From positions 1-16,474 of the forward strand of contig CAIQJW010000264.1 of NCBI GenBank assembly GCA_903872255.1: DNA of 16,474 bases, written 5' to 3'. This stretch comes from an uncultured delta proteobacterium (GTDB lineage Bacteria > Desulfobacterota > Syntrophorhabdia > Syntrophorhabdales > Syntrophorhabdaceae). Shown piece after piece: positions 1 to 6,843 of the stretch. Within the stretch, counting starts at the first letter, position 1, and each line of letters opens with the position of its first letter. The position numbers and the translations under genes are program-made. The notes under the pieces were generated by a model that did no database searches, was not told the DNA's origin, and saw only the letters and a program-made list of their open reading frames with translations.

Positions 1-688
1 ATATTACATCCGGGTTCCTGATTATCGCTTCTTCACGTCCCACGCTGCCTGACGGAGCATCACGAAATATGTTCACGGCACCCGCAAAATCGAGGTAATC
101 ATTGATAAAGAAATCCCTTGTTGCAACAAAGAAAGGTTTTGTGCCGAGTTCGATCATGACCTTAGGTTTCTTAAACCGCCCGGTTCTTTTCCGGATCTCG
201 TTCGCTTCGGCCCGTGCCTTATCGACAATCCGCCGGGCTTCTTCGCCTTTACCTGTTGCGTTCCCTATTTGAAGGAAGATATCGCAGATACCGGAAAAGG
301 TTTCCGGTATCTGATACGTAAGTACCTTTAACCCGAGGGAGTGCATCTTTGTCAGGACCTTCCTGTTTGTAAGCCCCATCGCAATGACAAGGTCGGGACG
401 CAATTCAACGATCTTCTCGAGGTCCGGTTCAACGACCGTGCCGACGACGGGTTTTGTTTTAGCGTCTGCAGGCCGGTTGCAGTATAGGGTGACACCTGCG
501 ATGTTATCCTTGAGCCCGAGGAGATACAGGGATTCCGTAATTGGCGGGCTTAACGATATTATTCGGATCTTGCGGGCCGCGTCGCGGTCTCTTGCGGGCT
601 GCCCGGGGCCGGCGACACATGGCATGGCAATAAGGAGACACCCGATGATCGTGATAATGATCTTCTTTGAACGTGATAGAGAGGTCAT
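1..688 (-). CDS. btuF: BtuF-like periplasmic substrate-binding protein of a cobalamin/Fe3+ ABC transporter (3' end outside window)
   Basis: The visible 229 residues read as a class III periplasmic binding protein. There is a basic N-terminus and a hydrophobic signal segment (about residues 9-26, ending CVAG; no convincing lipobox). Next comes the family opening RIISLSPPITESLYLLGL (42-59), then a GTVVEPDLEKIVELRPDLVIA block (83-103), typical of BtuF/FhuD/FecB-type proteins. It probably captures a corrinoid in the periplasm and passes it to an inner-membrane permease/ATPase (BtuCD) that would lie beyond position 1. The assignment to B12 rather than a siderophore rests on the operon: a B12 riboswitch, a TonB receptor and a B12-type DUF71 gene lie upstream. 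Its ATG overlaps the TGA of the preceding gene (ATGA), so translation is probably coupled. The frame is open to the window edge, so the C-terminal lobe is not seen. The family is sure; the ligand is inferred. Confidence 0.85.
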   Translation of the reverse strand, partial: MTSLSRSKKIIITIIGCLLIAMPCVAGPGQPARDRDAARKIRIISLSPPITESLYLLGLKDNIAGVTLYCNRPADAKTKPVVGTVVEPDLEKIVELRPDLVIAMGLTNRKVLTKMHSLGLKVLTYQIPETFSGICDIFLQIGNATGKGEEARRIVDKARAEANEIRKRTGRFKKPKVMIELGTKPFFVATRDFFINDYLDFAGAVNIFRDAPSGSVGREEAIIRNPDVI

Positions 689-1371
689 ATCCTTCCCTTT
701 ATCGACGGGTTGCGAATATCGAGAAAGAAATAGTCCCCGTCAGACCGGACAGGTCCTTTTTCAAATATCACCGGACTGGTAAAGACAGGTCCGTCATAAA
801 CGAACGTATGATATTCCCCCGCCTCACCGCAGATATCGATACCGGGACCCAGCGATCGTATATCGTTGACGAAGGCCTCGTCTATATCGCGGCCGGCCCA
901 GGTTGTATCAAGGTAATGTGTATCGACAGCGACTACGGTGGCCTTGAAACCGGAACCAATGAATTCTTTCAGCAGGTCCTCCCTTTTTTCCATCCACAGG
1001 GGCAGGGAAGGGGTGATCGAGCATTCCAACGAGACCCGTTCCACCCATGCGCGATGTTCCTCCATATCGATGTCTCCGAAAATGCCGCGGGATATTCCTT
1101 TCCCGCGCATCCCACCGAGAAGCACCTTGAATTCCCGCTCATATGTATCCCAGGTTGTGGGGCGCTGGATGAGGGGAATACCGATTGCTTCTGCCTGAAG
1201 CTGAAGAAGCGCGGCGCTCAACCCATGGGTACGGGAATGCGACCCGTCTTCAGTGACCATATTGACGAGATGTGTTACATTGACCCCTGACCGTATCGCC
1301 CGGTAGAGCGACAGGGTGCATTCCTTTCCCCCGCTCCATGAGCAGAACGCTAAATCCCGGGAATTATTCAT
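685..1371 (-). CDS. DUF71/COG2102 PP-loop ATP pyrophosphatase (diphthine--ammonia-ligase family), B12-salvage type
   Basis: A 228-residue cytosolic protein of the Diphthami_syn_2 (DUF71) family. The PP-loop SGGKEC lies at residues 13-18, where ATP would be adenylated. The family's C-terminal signature CGEAGEYHTFVYDGPVF is at 181-197. In archaea and eukaryotes this family amidates diphthine on elongation factor 2. Bacteria lack diphthamide, and comparative genomics has proposed a bacterial subgroup acting in B12 salvage. The position here, between a TonB receptor under a B12 riboswitch and a BtuF-like protein, fits that subgroup; the reaction is not established. The start was set at 1371 because GAAAGGGG sits six bases upstream of that ATG; longer in-frame starts back to 1446 lack such a site and add a tail without family resemblance. 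Its stop overlaps the next gene's start. Confidence 0.85.
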   Translation of the reverse strand: MNNSRDLAFCSWSGGKECTLSLYRAIRSGVNVTHLVNMVTEDGSHSRTHGLSAALLQLQAEAIGIPLIQRPTTWDTYEREFKVLLGGMRGKGISRGIFGDIDMEEHRAWVERVSLECSITPSLPLWMEKREDLLKEFIGSGFKATVVAVDTHYLDTTWAGRDIDEAFVNDIRSLGPGIDICGEAGEYHTFVYDGPVFTSPVIFEKGPVRSDGDYFFLDIRNPSIKGRI

Positions 1372-1468
1372 GGCATACCCCTTTCGATCCATCCGCAGAC
1401 CCTGCAATGGCCACGGTCCTTCTTCATTCCGGCACAGCATTATCACGGGATCATCGGATACGGCGTTC

Positions 1469-3469
1469 TCAGAACTGGTATGTATACTGCACCCCCAAAA
1501 GATAATTGCGTTCCGGAGACGGATAATAGTACTGCATCACTGTTGCGTTCGAGACGACCCCGTATTCGCTGTATTCCCTGTTGAATATGTTCTTGACGGC
1601 ACCCGTTATTTTGAAGCCCTTCCATTTGTACACGGCGGACAGGTCGCACACCGTGAAGCCTCCCATTTTCGGGAAACTGTTCGTAATATCACTCGTCATG
1701 TACCTGTCGCCGACGTACTGCGAGGAAAATGTGAGCGTGAGCGCGTCTATGGCCCACGAAAAGGCCGCATTGAACTTGTTGGCAGGTACCATCGGTACCC
1801 GGTTCCCGTCGAGGTCGTCCCCGTCGAAAACCGCGTCGAGGTATGTGTATCCGAGATCGAGCCTCAAGCCCGGCACGATGATCCAGAACAGGGTAGACTC
1901 GATACCCTGCCGTTTTGTCTTCCCGTAATTTGAATTCTGAAAGGTAAGGGGATTGTAATAGATCTCGTTCTTGTGGCGCCCGTAAAATCCGGTAACGCTG
2001 GCACCCAGGTACTTTGTAAAGTTGTAGCGTACGCCGATGTCGATCTCCTTCACCGTATGGGGCTCCAGGTTCTCGTTAATGGGGGGCACGGAAAATGGAC
2101 TGAAATATTCATCGGTTACGGGGAACCTGAAACCGGTGGCAAAATTGACGAATACGTTCCCTTGTTCCGAAATGATATAGTTGAGGCCGACCCGCCAGGC
2201 ATCCTTGTCCTTCTTCACAAAATCATCGATGGGCGCCAGGGCGCCAGTATTGTCCGTATAGTCGAAATCGTATTTTACCTTTGCAAGGCGGTACCCGGCG
2301 CTGAAAAGGAGGTTTTTCATGATGAACAGCTCGTCGTTGATATAGAAGCCCCACTCAGTCTTGTTGATGTTGGTGTTGGAGTCCGCTCCGGAGCCGGAGT
2401 CAACGCTGCGGCTCGGTGAATAATAGTAATCGATACCGGCGACCAGGGTATTCTTGAGGGAGAATATGTCCTCTTTTACCGTGATCTTCGGTGTCAGTGA
2501 CATCGTTTCGAAACGCCTCATCGCATCCCACGACATGCCGTTGACGTTCGGGTCATAATGGAACGACGTATGCCGCTTCCGGTACGCCGCTCCTACCGAT
2601 ACCTGCACGGTATCCGAAGCTTTTACCACGGCCTCCAGATCGACGAAATTGTCCTCGGTATTTCCCCGGTCGAGCGGCGTGCTGGCATCTTTTCTGTCAT
2701 AGATGCCCGTGCGGAGCTCATAGGCGGACAGCGGACCGGGAAGGCCGTAGTTGTCCGTGTGATGTCCGGCCTTGAGGTTCAGTGTAAGGAACGCAGGAAA
2801 TTGATACGAGAATGAACCGAATACGTCCTTTGCGCTAAGATCGTTGTTGTGCCTGTACCCCGTCGTGTCATACGAGGAGGTCAGGATATTGTACGAAAAA
2901 GCACCCTGTTTGCCGGAAGCTCCCAGGTAGGGGTTGTACAGATCGTAACTGCCTGTGTTGACGCCGGCAATGACGGATGGCTTGCCTTCCCCTTTCTTAA
3001 GCAGTATGTTGATCACGCCGCCTATGGCATTGTCGCCGTACAGGGCACTTGCCGGGCCGCGGTATATCTCGATCCGCTCGATCATCTCGATCGGTACCTG
3101 CATGAGGTCCACGTATGAGAGATTGATATCGTTCACACGCCTTCCGTCCACCAGGAACAGGGAGTTCTGCGGCGCACTCTCGCCGAAACCGCGGATGTCA
3201 ACGGCGGAGAACTTCGGGTTGCCAAGGAGACTGCGGGCAAATATGCCCTGTTCGTCCTTGAACACGTCGGACAGGGTACGCACGCCTTTTTCCTCGATCT
3301 GTTCCTTGCTGATTATCGAAACGTTAGCCGGGACCTCTATTATCTTTGTCGGCGAGCGTGTCGCCGTCACGACGATGCTTTCCAGCGTGTACGGGGATTC
3401 CTGCGGGAAGCAATGAACCGGGATAAATACCGAAAAAAAGATTAGAACAAGAAAAAAACCGCGGACCAT
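1469..3469 (-). CDS. btuB: TonB-dependent outer-membrane receptor, BtuB-like (corrinoid uptake)
   Basis: A 666-residue gated beta-barrel receptor. A signal peptide (about 1-20) precedes a TonB box (ESIVVTATRS, about 30-39) that the TonB-ExbB-ExbD complex engages. A plug domain follows, with ISKEQIEEKGVRTLSDVF, a DIRGFGE motif, LVDGRRVND and RIEIYRGPASALYGDNAIGGV, all standard plug landmarks. The rest is a barrel of amphipathic strands ending in an aromatic residue (GVQYTYQF), as the BAM recognition rule expects. Length is normal for the BtuB group. The B12 riboswitch immediately upstream makes cobalamin or a cobalamin precursor the likely ligand. ATG 3469 is preceded by AGGGAGA at good spacing. 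It is the first gene of the operon; the next gene begins 97 bases after its stop. Confidence 0.92.
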   Translation of the reverse strand: MVRGFFLVLIFFSVFIPVHCFPQESPYTLESIVVTATRSPTKIIEVPANVSIISKEQIEEKGVRTLSDVFKDEQGIFARSLLGNPKFSAVDIRGFGESAPQNSLFLVDGRRVNDINLSYVDLMQVPIEMIERIEIYRGPASALYGDNAIGGVINILLKKGEGKPSVIAGVNTGSYDLYNPYLGASGKQGAFSYNILTSSYDTTGYRHNNDLSAKDVFGSFSYQFPAFLTLNLKAGHHTDNYGLPGPLSAYELRTGIYDRKDASTPLDRGNTEDNFVDLEAVVKASDTVQVSVGAAYRKRHTSFHYDPNVNGMSWDAMRRFETMSLTPKITVKEDIFSLKNTLVAGIDYYYSPSRSVDSGSGADSNTNINKTEWGFYINDELFIMKNLLFSAGYRLAKVKYDFDYTDNTGALAPIDDFVKKDKDAWRVGLNYIISEQGNVFVNFATGFRFPVTDEYFSPFSVPPINENLEPHTVKEIDIGVRYNFTKYLGASVTGFYGRHKNEIYYNPLTFQNSNYGKTKRQGIESTLFWIIVPGLRLDLGYTYLDAVFDGDDLDGNRVPMVPANKFNAAFSWAIDALTLTFSSQYVGDRYMTSDITNSFPKMGGFTVCDLSAVYKWKGFKITGAVKNIFNREYSEYGVVSNATVMQYYYPSPERNYLLGVQYTYQF

Positions 3470-3506
3470 GAGAATCTCCCTATGCCTCGTAAGGATTTGT
3501 CTCGAT

Positions 3507-3669
3507 ATTCAACCCAAGGTTTCCTGACTTAAGGGGAATACAAGCCAGCGCGCCTTCCCATCATGCATGAGCATGAAAGTGGCCGGCCGTAAGGGCCATG
3601 CGCTGCTAAACCCCATCACAGTTGCGGGACAGCGGAAGATTTTCACTTCACTTCCCTTGCAGGTTGAAC
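3507..3669 (-). promoter_or_regulatory. Cobalamin (B12/AdoCbl) riboswitch
   Basis: Read on the minus strand, the leader carries the landmarks of the cobalamin riboswitch in order. These are CCCGCAACTGTGA (about 3615-3627), GCCACTTTCATG, a GGGAAGGCGCGC block, and the B12 box AAGTCAGGAAACC (3518-3530). The closing P1 helix is visible: GTTCAACC (3662-3669) pairs with GGTTGAAT (3507-3514), with one wobble. The aptamer ends 37 bases before the receptor start. The expression platform contains the Shine-Dalgarno region (GAGGCATAGGGAGA) and no intrinsic terminator, so control is probably of translation initiation: corrinoid binding hides the ribosome site. No clear -35/-10 pair was found upstream of it. 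Confidence 0.93.
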
Positions 3670-3796
3670 TGTAACGAGTATAAGGATTTTTAACATATAG
3701 ACGGAGAAAACACAAAGGAATATCTTGAGCGATCCAGAAGGGCGAACGGGCGTGAGATATTTGTTTTTGCCCTCCCGTTTTGATAAGGTATAGACC

Positions 3797-4210
3797 ATGG
3801 AAAGGTGCGAAGATGTTAAACGTAAATTCAACGAGTGCAATGTCAGCAGCCTCCTCGGGATAACCATCGATCACGTGGAGGAAGGCCTGGCCCGCGGCAG
3901 CATGGCGGTAACAAAGAACCATACGAATGTCTTTGGCGGTATCCACGGCGGTATCCTTTTCGCTTTTGCCGATCAGGTCGGCGGGGCATGCGGGAACAGC
4001 ATGGAGTACAAGGCCCTCCTTGTCGAATCCGTTGCCCGTTTCAAGAAAACGGCGAGGGAAGGGGAGGTCATTTACGCCGAGGCGCGCCTTACCCATTCGC
4101 GAAGACAGAGGGATATCATAGAGATCACTGTCACGAACGCCGGGCAGGAAGTGCTGGCACTACTGAAAATGACCTCATTCATAGTTGAGAATGCGGCAAA
4201 GACTCCTTAA
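3797..4210 (+). CDS. PaaI-type hotdog-fold acyl-CoA thioesterase
   Basis: A 137-residue single hotdog domain. The signature is NVFGGIHGGILFAFADQ at 44-60: the HGG loop (H50-G51-G52) opens the central helix, and D59 sits where PaaI-family enzymes carry the acidic catalytic residue. The family hydrolyses acyl-CoA or aryl-CoA thioesters in the cytoplasm; substrate cannot be read from the sequence. Phenylacetyl-CoA, benzoyl-CoA and other aromatic CoA esters are common for PaaI relatives. AAGG lies eight bases before the ATG. Its 3' end overlaps the next gene by 20 bases, so the two are co-transcribed. It diverges from the B12 riboswitch leader; no convincing promoter of its own was identified. 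Confidence 0.85.
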   Translation: MERCEDVKRKFNECNVSSLLGITIDHVEEGLARGSMAVTKNHTNVFGGIHGGILFAFADQVGGACGNSMEYKALLVESVARFKKTAREGEVIYAEARLTHSRRQRDIIEITVTNAGQEVLALLKMTSFIVENAAKTP

Positions 4211-4856
4211 TATTTTCGATATCCTTCTCGGGAAATTCGGCGCAAGACATTGGTGGCCCGGCGAAACACCTCTCGAGATCATCGTCGGCGCCGTGCTTAC
4301 GCAGAACACCTCCTGGAAAAATGTCGAAAAGGCCATTACGAACCTTAAGGATGCAGGACTTCTGGAGCTTGCCAGCCTGTACCGTACACCGGATGAAGTT
4401 CTCGCCGAAAAGATCAGGCCTTCTGGATATTATAATTTAAAAACAGTGCGATTGAAGAATTTACTTAAGGTAATATATGAAGAATATAATGCATCTATAG
4501 AATATTGTAAGACTTTAGAATTGTCACAACTGCGGCAAAGGTTGCTCGCAATCAAGGGAATCGGCGAGGAGACAGCGGACAGCATACTACTTTATGCCTT
4601 GGGCAAACCCATCTTTGTTATAGACGCCTACACCAGGCGGTTCCTTGCGAACCATGGCCTGCACGAGGGGCGCTGCACATACGGCCAGGCGCAGGACTTC
4701 TTCATGTCCAACCTTCCGGCAGACGTGTATCTTTTTAACGAATACCACGCATTGATCGTAGCGCTGGGGCAGACGTACTGCTTTAAGGTGCCGAAGTGCG
4801 GGGAATGTCCGCTCAGGAGTGATAAGGATAAAGTGAGGAGTGAAGGCCTTCTTTAA
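4191..4856 (+). CDS. HhH-GPD DNA glycosylase, COG2231 / MagIII-like (endonuclease III relative)
   Basis: A 221-residue base-excision repair glycosylase. N-terminal landmarks FGARHWWPGETPLE and GAVLTQNTSW (33-42) are typical of COG2231. The helix-hairpin-helix is IKGIGEETADSI (121-132), and the catalytic aspartate is D145 in FVIDAYTRR. At the place of endonuclease III's catalytic lysine (second residue after the HhH glycine pair) there is E127. That predicts a monofunctional glycosylase without lyase activity, as in MagIII/AlkA-type 3-methyladenine enzymes. The C-terminus has three cysteines (C197, C203, C206), where the Fe-S loop of endonuclease III has four. ATG 4191 was preferred over TTG 4185; both lie inside the preceding gene. 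It converges on purM, and their stop codons overlap by four bases. Confidence 0.85.
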   Translation: MRQRLLNIFDILLGKFGARHWWPGETPLEIIVGAVLTQNTSWKNVEKAITNLKDAGLLELASLYRTPDEVLAEKIRPSGYYNLKTVRLKNLLKVIYEEYNASIEYCKTLELSQLRQRLLAIKGIGEETADSILLYALGKPIFVIDAYTRRFLANHGLHEGRCTYGQAQDFFMSNLPADVYLFNEYHALIVALGQTYCFKVPKCGECPLRSDKDKVRSEGLL

Positions 4857-5893
4857 ATGGAAGTGACTGTAACCTTTGTATCTCCGGTTACTTTTTCTAT
4901 CATCCCGATCCGGTTTGCAGTCTCGCCGCTGGCGTTGAGAGACTGCATAATGTCATCGGCCTCGGTATCCTTGACGATTAGGACGAACCCGGTGCCCATG
5001 TTGAAAGTCGAGCAGGCGGCATTGAGGTCGAGATTGCCCGCCTCCATCAGGATACGGAATATGGCGGGGACCAGCGACACGTCGAGCTTGATATTGAGGC
5101 TCAGGCCATCGGGAATGATGCGTGAAATATTGCCGGGAAGGCCGCCGCCCGTTATGTGGGCCATTCCCTTTACTGTGAATTTATGGACCGCATCGAGGAC
5201 CGGCTTCACGTAGATACGCGTCGGTTTGAGTAGTTCCTCGTACAATTTTCCCGTAAGGCCAGGCACCTCTTCATCAACGCGGTACTGTTTGACGTCGAAA
5301 AGGAGCTTCCTCACAAGGGAATAACCATTACTGTGCAGGCCGTTCGACTTAAGGCCGATCACGGCATCCCCCTCGGAGATCGTGGAGCCGTCAATGATGG
5401 CATCTTTTTCAATAACCCCAACTGCGAAACCGGCAAGGTCGTACTCATCATCCTTGTAGAATGAAGGCATTTCTGCCGTTTCCCCGCCGACGAGGGCGCA
5501 GTCAGCCTGCATGCAGCCGTCGCACACACCGCCTATAACAGCCGGATAGACATTTTCGTCAATTTTTCCGCAGGCATAATAATCAAGGAAAAAGAGCGGT
5601 TTTGCGCCGAGGGTCAGGATATCGTTGACGCTCATGCCGACAAGGTCGATACCGACCGTATCGTGTTTGCCGGCCATAAAGGCGATCTTGAGCTTGGTGC
5701 CCACGCCATCGGTCGAGCTGACAAGAACAGGGTTCTTATACGATCTCGGGACCTCGGTCAGGGCGGCAAACCCGCCGATCATGTTAAGCACGTTAACATT
5801 GTGCGTTGCCTTTATACGGCTTTTCAGATCGTCTATAAGGCGGTCTGCCCTGGCTATGTCAACGCCGGAATCTTTGTATGTTATTGGTTTCAC
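4853..5893 (-). CDS. purM: Phosphoribosylformylglycinamidine cyclo-ligase (AIR synthetase)
   Basis: A 346-residue enzyme for step five of de novo purine synthesis, the ATP-dependent closure of FGAM to AIR. It has the family opening ITYKDSGVDI (4-13), the nucleotide-binding VSSTDGVGTKLKIAFMAGK, GIDLVGMSVNDIL, the GLHSNGYSLVRKLL block, HITGGGLPGNI, and the C-terminal STFNMGTGFVLIV. Length matches the family. The start is GTG at 5893. It aligns with the usual N-terminus, so a later start would remove conserved residues, yet no Shine-Dalgarno lies before it. A promoter ends only six bases upstream, which suggests a leaderless or nearly leaderless mRNA. The other purine genes in this window (purH, purD) lie about 6 kb away, so the pathway is dispersed. 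Confidence 0.96.
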   Translation of the reverse strand: MKPITYKDSGVDIARADRLIDDLKSRIKATHNVNVLNMIGGFAALTEVPRSYKNPVLVSSTDGVGTKLKIAFMAGKHDTVGIDLVGMSVNDILTLGAKPLFFLDYYACGKIDENVYPAVIGGVCDGCMQADCALVGGETAEMPSFYKDDEYDLAGFAVGVIEKDAIIDGSTISEGDAVIGLKSNGLHSNGYSLVRKLLFDVKQYRVDEEVPGLTGKLYEELLKPTRIYVKPVLDAVHKFTVKGMAHITGGGLPGNISRIIPDGLSLNIKLDVSLVPAIFRILMEAGNLDLNAACSTFNMGTGFVLIVKDTEADDIMQSLNASGETANRIGMIEKVTGDTKVTVTSI

Positions 5894-5899
5894 GGTCTT

Positions 5900-5929
5900 A
5901 ATGTAAAATTAATCCTGTTAGATTGTCAA
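5900..5929 (-). promoter_or_regulatory. Predicted sigma70-type promoter of purM
   Basis: On the minus strand: TTGACA (5924-5929), an 18-base spacer, TACATT (5900-5905). The -35 is a perfect match and the -10 matches four of six. Transcription would begin at about 5893-5892, on or beside the GTG start codon. Confidence 0.6.
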
Positions 5930-5989
5930 TCGAAAGATATATTCCGGATTTGTGTCAAAAATGCTGTTGAAGGAGACGGCATGTTTTAC

Positions 5990-6274
5990 TTAAACCATTC
6001 GGGCGATGAATTCGTCAACCGGTATTGCCGGCAGGGTTATGATCTGGATAGTACCGCGGGAACCAAGTTCAATGGACAATTTTGCAATTGCTTCATTACT
6101 TGGCGCCTCGAGAATATTCAGGAAATCATATTCGCCAAGGACAGCATACTGGGCCAAAACCTTAGAACCCATGCTTTCGATCTCTCTGTTTACCTCTTCG
6201 ATCCTCTCGGGATGTTTCTTGATCGTTTTTCGACCCTCGTCTGTCAGAGTGCTGAGCATAATATAAATTGGCAT
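5990..6274 (-). CDS. GYD-domain protein
   Basis: A 94-residue protein fitting the GYD domain family (PF08734), named for the G-x-Y-D type motif seen here as LGEYD (46-50). The opening MPIYIMLSTLTDEG and the alternating strand/helix pattern suggest a ferredoxin-like alpha/beta dimeric-barrel fold. The family is small, cytosolic and without an established biochemical role. GGGGGTT lies about six bases before the ATG, and a strong promoter lies just upstream, so it is a real and probably well expressed gene. It is followed on the same strand by purM after 96 bases, but purM has its own promoter, so a functional link is not implied. Confidence 0.85.
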   Translation of the reverse strand: MPIYIMLSTLTDEGRKTIKKHPERIEEVNREIESMGSKVLAQYAVLGEYDFLNILEAPSNEAIAKLSIELGSRGTIQIITLPAIPVDEFIARMV

Positions 6275-6307
6275 ATAACCAACCCCCAGAATTTGTATTA
6301 TTTATAG

Positions 6308-6335
6308 ATTGTAATATACCCTAATGCTTTGTCAA
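6308..6335 (-). promoter_or_regulatory. Predicted sigma70-type promoter of the GYD-domain gene
   Basis: On the minus strand: TTGACA (6330-6335), a 16-base spacer, TACAAT (6308-6313). The -35 is perfect and the -10 matches five of six. The expected start near 6301 gives a leader of about 27 bases carrying a good ribosome site. Confidence 0.7.
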
Positions 6336-6411
6336 TATTAAATGTGCCGGATAGGCGCCGGGGAAGACCTGACAAGTGTTGCCATACGCAATATCCGCTG
6401 AAAACATCATA

Positions 6412-6440
6412 TTGATTGAGAATGTGAGATGTGCTAATAT
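6412..6440 (+). promoter_or_regulatory. Possible promoter of porDAB
   Basis: TTGATT (6412-6417), a 17-base spacer, TAATAT (6435-6440); four of six matches in each box. It would leave a leader of about 100 bases that contains the dyad at 6465-6498. It is the best candidate in the gap before porD but weak. Confidence 0.35.
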
Positions 6441-6464
6441 CTACCACTTCGTGTCTAACGACTT

Positions 6465-6498
6465 TATATGAACTATTTTGTTCACTATTTCACATATA
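6465..6498 (+). promoter_or_regulatory. Nested inverted repeats in the porDAB leader (possible operator)
   Basis: An inner dyad, TGAAC (6469-6473) and GTTCA (6480-6484) with a six-base centre, lies within outer arms TATATG (6465-6470) and CATATA (6493-6498). It sits 52 to 85 bases before the porD start in AT-rich DNA. It could bind a regulator of the oxidoreductase operon; no known consensus was matched. Confidence 0.3.
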
Positions 6499-6549
6499 GA
6501 ATCACAGCAACAAAGAAAATAAAGATTTTATACATTTAAAGGGGGATCT

Positions 6550-6843
6550 ATGGCTAAACCTATGGATCAATACAAATGGCATGAATTGACGGTCGGATGC
6601 GTTATTGAAGATGTCGGCAACGCCATGGAATACAAGACGGGCGATTGGCGGTCATCGAAGCCCGTGTCGAACCGGGAAAAATGTACCAAGTGCGGACTTT
6701 GCTGGCTTTTCTGTCCTGACGCTGCTATCCATCAAACCGCAGACGGCTATTATGAAACGGATCTGGATTATTGCAAGGGCTGCGGGATTTGCGCACGAGA
6801 GTGCAAACCGGCTGCGATCGTAATGGTAGAGGAGGAACGATGA
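6550..6843 (+). CDS. porD: 2-oxoacid (pyruvate) ferredoxin oxidoreductase, delta subunit
   Basis: A 97-residue ferredoxin-like subunit. The segment YKTGDWRSSKP (28-38) is typical of PorD/VorD. It is followed by two 4Fe-4S motifs: C45-C48-C51-C55 and C75-C78-C81-C85. The two clusters carry electrons from the thiamine-bound intermediate towards ferredoxin. GGGGGAT lies close before the ATG. It is the first gene of a tight delta-alpha-beta cluster, and its TGA overlaps the alpha-subunit start. Pyruvate is the likeliest substrate, but the related 2-oxoisovalerate or other 2-oxoacid enzymes cannot be excluded from the sequence. Confidence 0.93.
   Translation: MAKPMDQYKWHELTVGCVIEDVGNAMEYKTGDWRSSKPVSNREKCTKCGLCWLFCPDAAIHQTADGYYETDLDYCKGCGICARECKPAAIVMVEEER

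Noticed and set aside
667..1290. Plus-strand reading frame of 207 codons
   Set aside because: Antisense to the well-supported DUF71 gene, with no recognisable domain.
1316..1933. Plus-strand reading frame of 205 codons
   Set aside because: Shadow of the TonB receptor's C-terminal barrel; no family features.
3770..3796. TTGCCC-N16-TATAGA promoter-like pair before the thioesterase gene
   Set aside because: The -10 box ends two bases before the ATG, so transcription would start inside the gene; the good ribosome site would be lost.
3509..4096. Minus-strand reading frame of 195 codons
   Set aside because: Runs through the B12 riboswitch and antisense to the thioesterase; no domain seen.
5663..6307. 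Plus-strand reading frame of 214 codons
   Set aside because: Antisense to purM and the GYD-domain gene.
6771..6839. N-terminal extension of PorA from 6771
   Set aside because: Lies inside porD in another frame; the start at 6840 has a strong ribosome site and matches the family.
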